Shown here piece by piece: positions 62,553 through 64,000 of a stretch of DNA of 64,000 nucleotides. The position numbers and the translations under genes were made by a program. This DNA is from Viscum album (Eukaryota; Streptophyta; Magnoliopsida; Santalales; Viscaceae): assembly GCA_963277665.1 (NCBI GenBank), contig OY728143.1, positions 1,119,222,110-1,119,286,109 of the forward strand, given 5' to 3'. The notes under the pieces are model-generated. The model was not told where the DNA came from. It saw only the letters and a program-made list of their open reading frames with translations, and did not search any database. Positions within the stretch are counted from its first letter, which is position 1. Each line of letters begins with the position of its first letter.

Positions 62553-62999
62553 TTATGTTTTGAAATATAATGTGACATTAAAGTATGTATCTAGTATACT
62601 AATACAACAAAAATATTTGGTCCATAAAAAAATAATTCCATGTATATAGATCCAATATAATAAACTAACCACTAGATATGGGTTACTAGGGTTAGGGTCA
62701 TTATAACTCAAATATAATTTCATAGAATTCCACATGAGAAAAAATAACCCACAAAATTAATTATTTAGAGAGAGAAACATATCGTTAAATTAATTTTTTT
62801 TGAAAAACACATATTTTGTTACAAATATGGACCACCAATCAACATTTTGGGAGTAGGGTTCCCTAAACCATACCATCAAGGGGATAAAGATAAATGAAAT
62901 GTAATATCAAATTTATACTTCTCAAAATGTTATTTGGAAAACACATTTTGGAAAAATTTTAAACATTCACTTTGATAAGATATATAATCAAACCACCAT
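62553..62999 (-). other. Sequence 3' of the copia remnant, unassigned
   Basis: Between LTR D and the copia RNase H relic. It may hold the 3' end of that element, but no polypurine tract or LTR edge could be placed. The open frame 62553-62735 (-) is unrecognised. Confidence 0.3.
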
Positions 63000-64000
63000 A
63001 GACCCTGATAATGTTTCTATCTAGTAATGTGATTTCTGATCTCGATATGCCTCATCCTCAAATGATGTCCATAATTTTTTCTAATATTAATTGTAATCAT
63101 GTTTTTATACTTGATTGTGATAGGAGAGTCAACCACAATTCCAATATCTTCAAACCTTTTCTTCATCTATCTGATTTGAATGTAAGATTAAGAAGATGTT
63201 ATGTAATCATATGTTTCAGTTCTCAAATGAATGAAATATTGTTTCTTATTTAATCCTGAAATATATAAATCTAGTGGATAAAATCTAGAACCTGATATAA
63301 CCACACTATCATCCACTGAACCAACCCAATCATCATTTTTATATAAAAATAACTCAATTTGTTATGATACTTTATAAAATTGTGTAAAATATACAATTAC
63401 TTTTATATATAAAAATATTATTTTCACTTCTAACATGTTGGTTAATAGAGGAAACATAGATAAATTTCTTCTTTACATGTAGGAAATAAAATATATGATC
63501 TTAGAGCTATAAATTATAATAATCTTCAAATGATTTCAATATACATTGTAATAACAAATTCTTATCCATTTTCATCTCCTAAAAATTTTATCAGGATTTA
63601 GAATTGTTTTTCCCAGATATTGATATCTTCTATAAAAATAGCTTCATCCCCTATTTTTCTATTTAAATTGAAATTTTAAAGATACATTCCTTCCTCATAT
63701 CACCACTAGAAATAGGATATATGTTAGTTCTCCAGTCACTAAAATTTTTAAATATCTTGTGAATAATTTAGACAACATATTAAAATGAGTTTCATTCAAT
63801 CCTTGAAATATAATTTCTTCTAAATAGATTAGAAACACCATCCTTTTCCATCCATATTATTGAAATACAGATTATAATCGATTCCTATTTGTTGTAATCC
63901 AACCTTTCTTAGATAATTATCATGACTGAAGTACCAAATTTTGGTTCTTATTTTAACCCATAATGTTACTTCATCAAACTACATAATTGTTTTCATCTAT
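63000..64000 (-). pseudogene. Ty1/copia pol remnant (RT C-terminal half and RNase H)
   Basis: The minus-strand reading at ~63183-63030 gives VVDSPITIKYKNMITINI and a following RMRHIEIRNHI block, the layout of the copia RNase H 'IKCDN-x-SAI..KN..H.R.KHI.IR' region. Upstream in sense (~63965-63820) WYFSHDNYLRKVGLQQIGID and NLYFNNMDGKGW match the late RT block of copia elements. Many stops lie between. The element continues beyond the right edge. The Sirevirus-like wording of the RNase H block is suggestive only. Confidence 0.72.

Overview
The window is repeat DNA from a plant nuclear genome, probably an angiosperm with a large, retrotransposon-rich genome. This follows from stacked Ty3/gypsy LTR elements of the chromodomain-bearing (Tekay/Del-like) type, a Ty1/copia fragment, a tRNA-derived SINE-like piece, strong AT bias with GC-richer islands only inside some LTRs, and no recognisable host gene. 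Species cannot be fixed from the sequence. No protein-coding sequence here is intact; every recognisable one is broken by stops and frameshifts.

Layout. Element 1 (+, 1-8725) is a decayed Tekay/Del-like element: end of the 5' LTR, primer site, gag-PR-RT-RH-INT-chromodomain, polypurine tract and a complete 3.05 kb 3' LTR. It abuts, and probably inserted into, the 3' LTR of element 2 (-, 8726 to about 20634), which has LTRs near 4.8 kb but only 2.6 kb of interior holding a gag remnant and a SINE-like piece. Element 2 in turn lies in the tail of element 3 (+), of which the last interior bases (20635-21121) and the 3' LTR 'A' (21122 to about 28900) remain. LTR A is split by a minus-strand solo LTR (23859-27080).

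Element 5 (+) begins with a head-truncated LTR 'B' (about 29050-32383, continuing 44770-44858). That LTR is split by element 4 (-, 32384-44769), the best preserved element, with 3.82 kb LTRs, AAGAT target duplications, a primer site, a polypurine tract and a full but dead gag-pol. Element 5 continues with a gag-only interior and 3' LTR 'C' (47311 to about 52092). After C come a TA-microsatellite-rich unknown block (52.1-54.9 kb), a minus LTR fragment 'F' (to 57726), a plus LTR copy 'D' (to about 62.55 kb) and a minus-strand Ty1/copia RT-RNase H remnant running off the right edge.

The unifying observation is that the LTRs of elements 2, 3, 4 and 5 and fragments D and F belong to one diverged superfamily, present in both orientations. 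Seven carry a TATA box, and most carry a conserved GT-containing motif at a fixed distance of about 170 nt after it. All except F carry an array of about 60-bp CG-rich cores spaced about 190 bp apart. Elements 2 and 5 look like gag-only, non-autonomous members whose likely driver was an element such as element 4. Identity and age statements are by-eye estimates.
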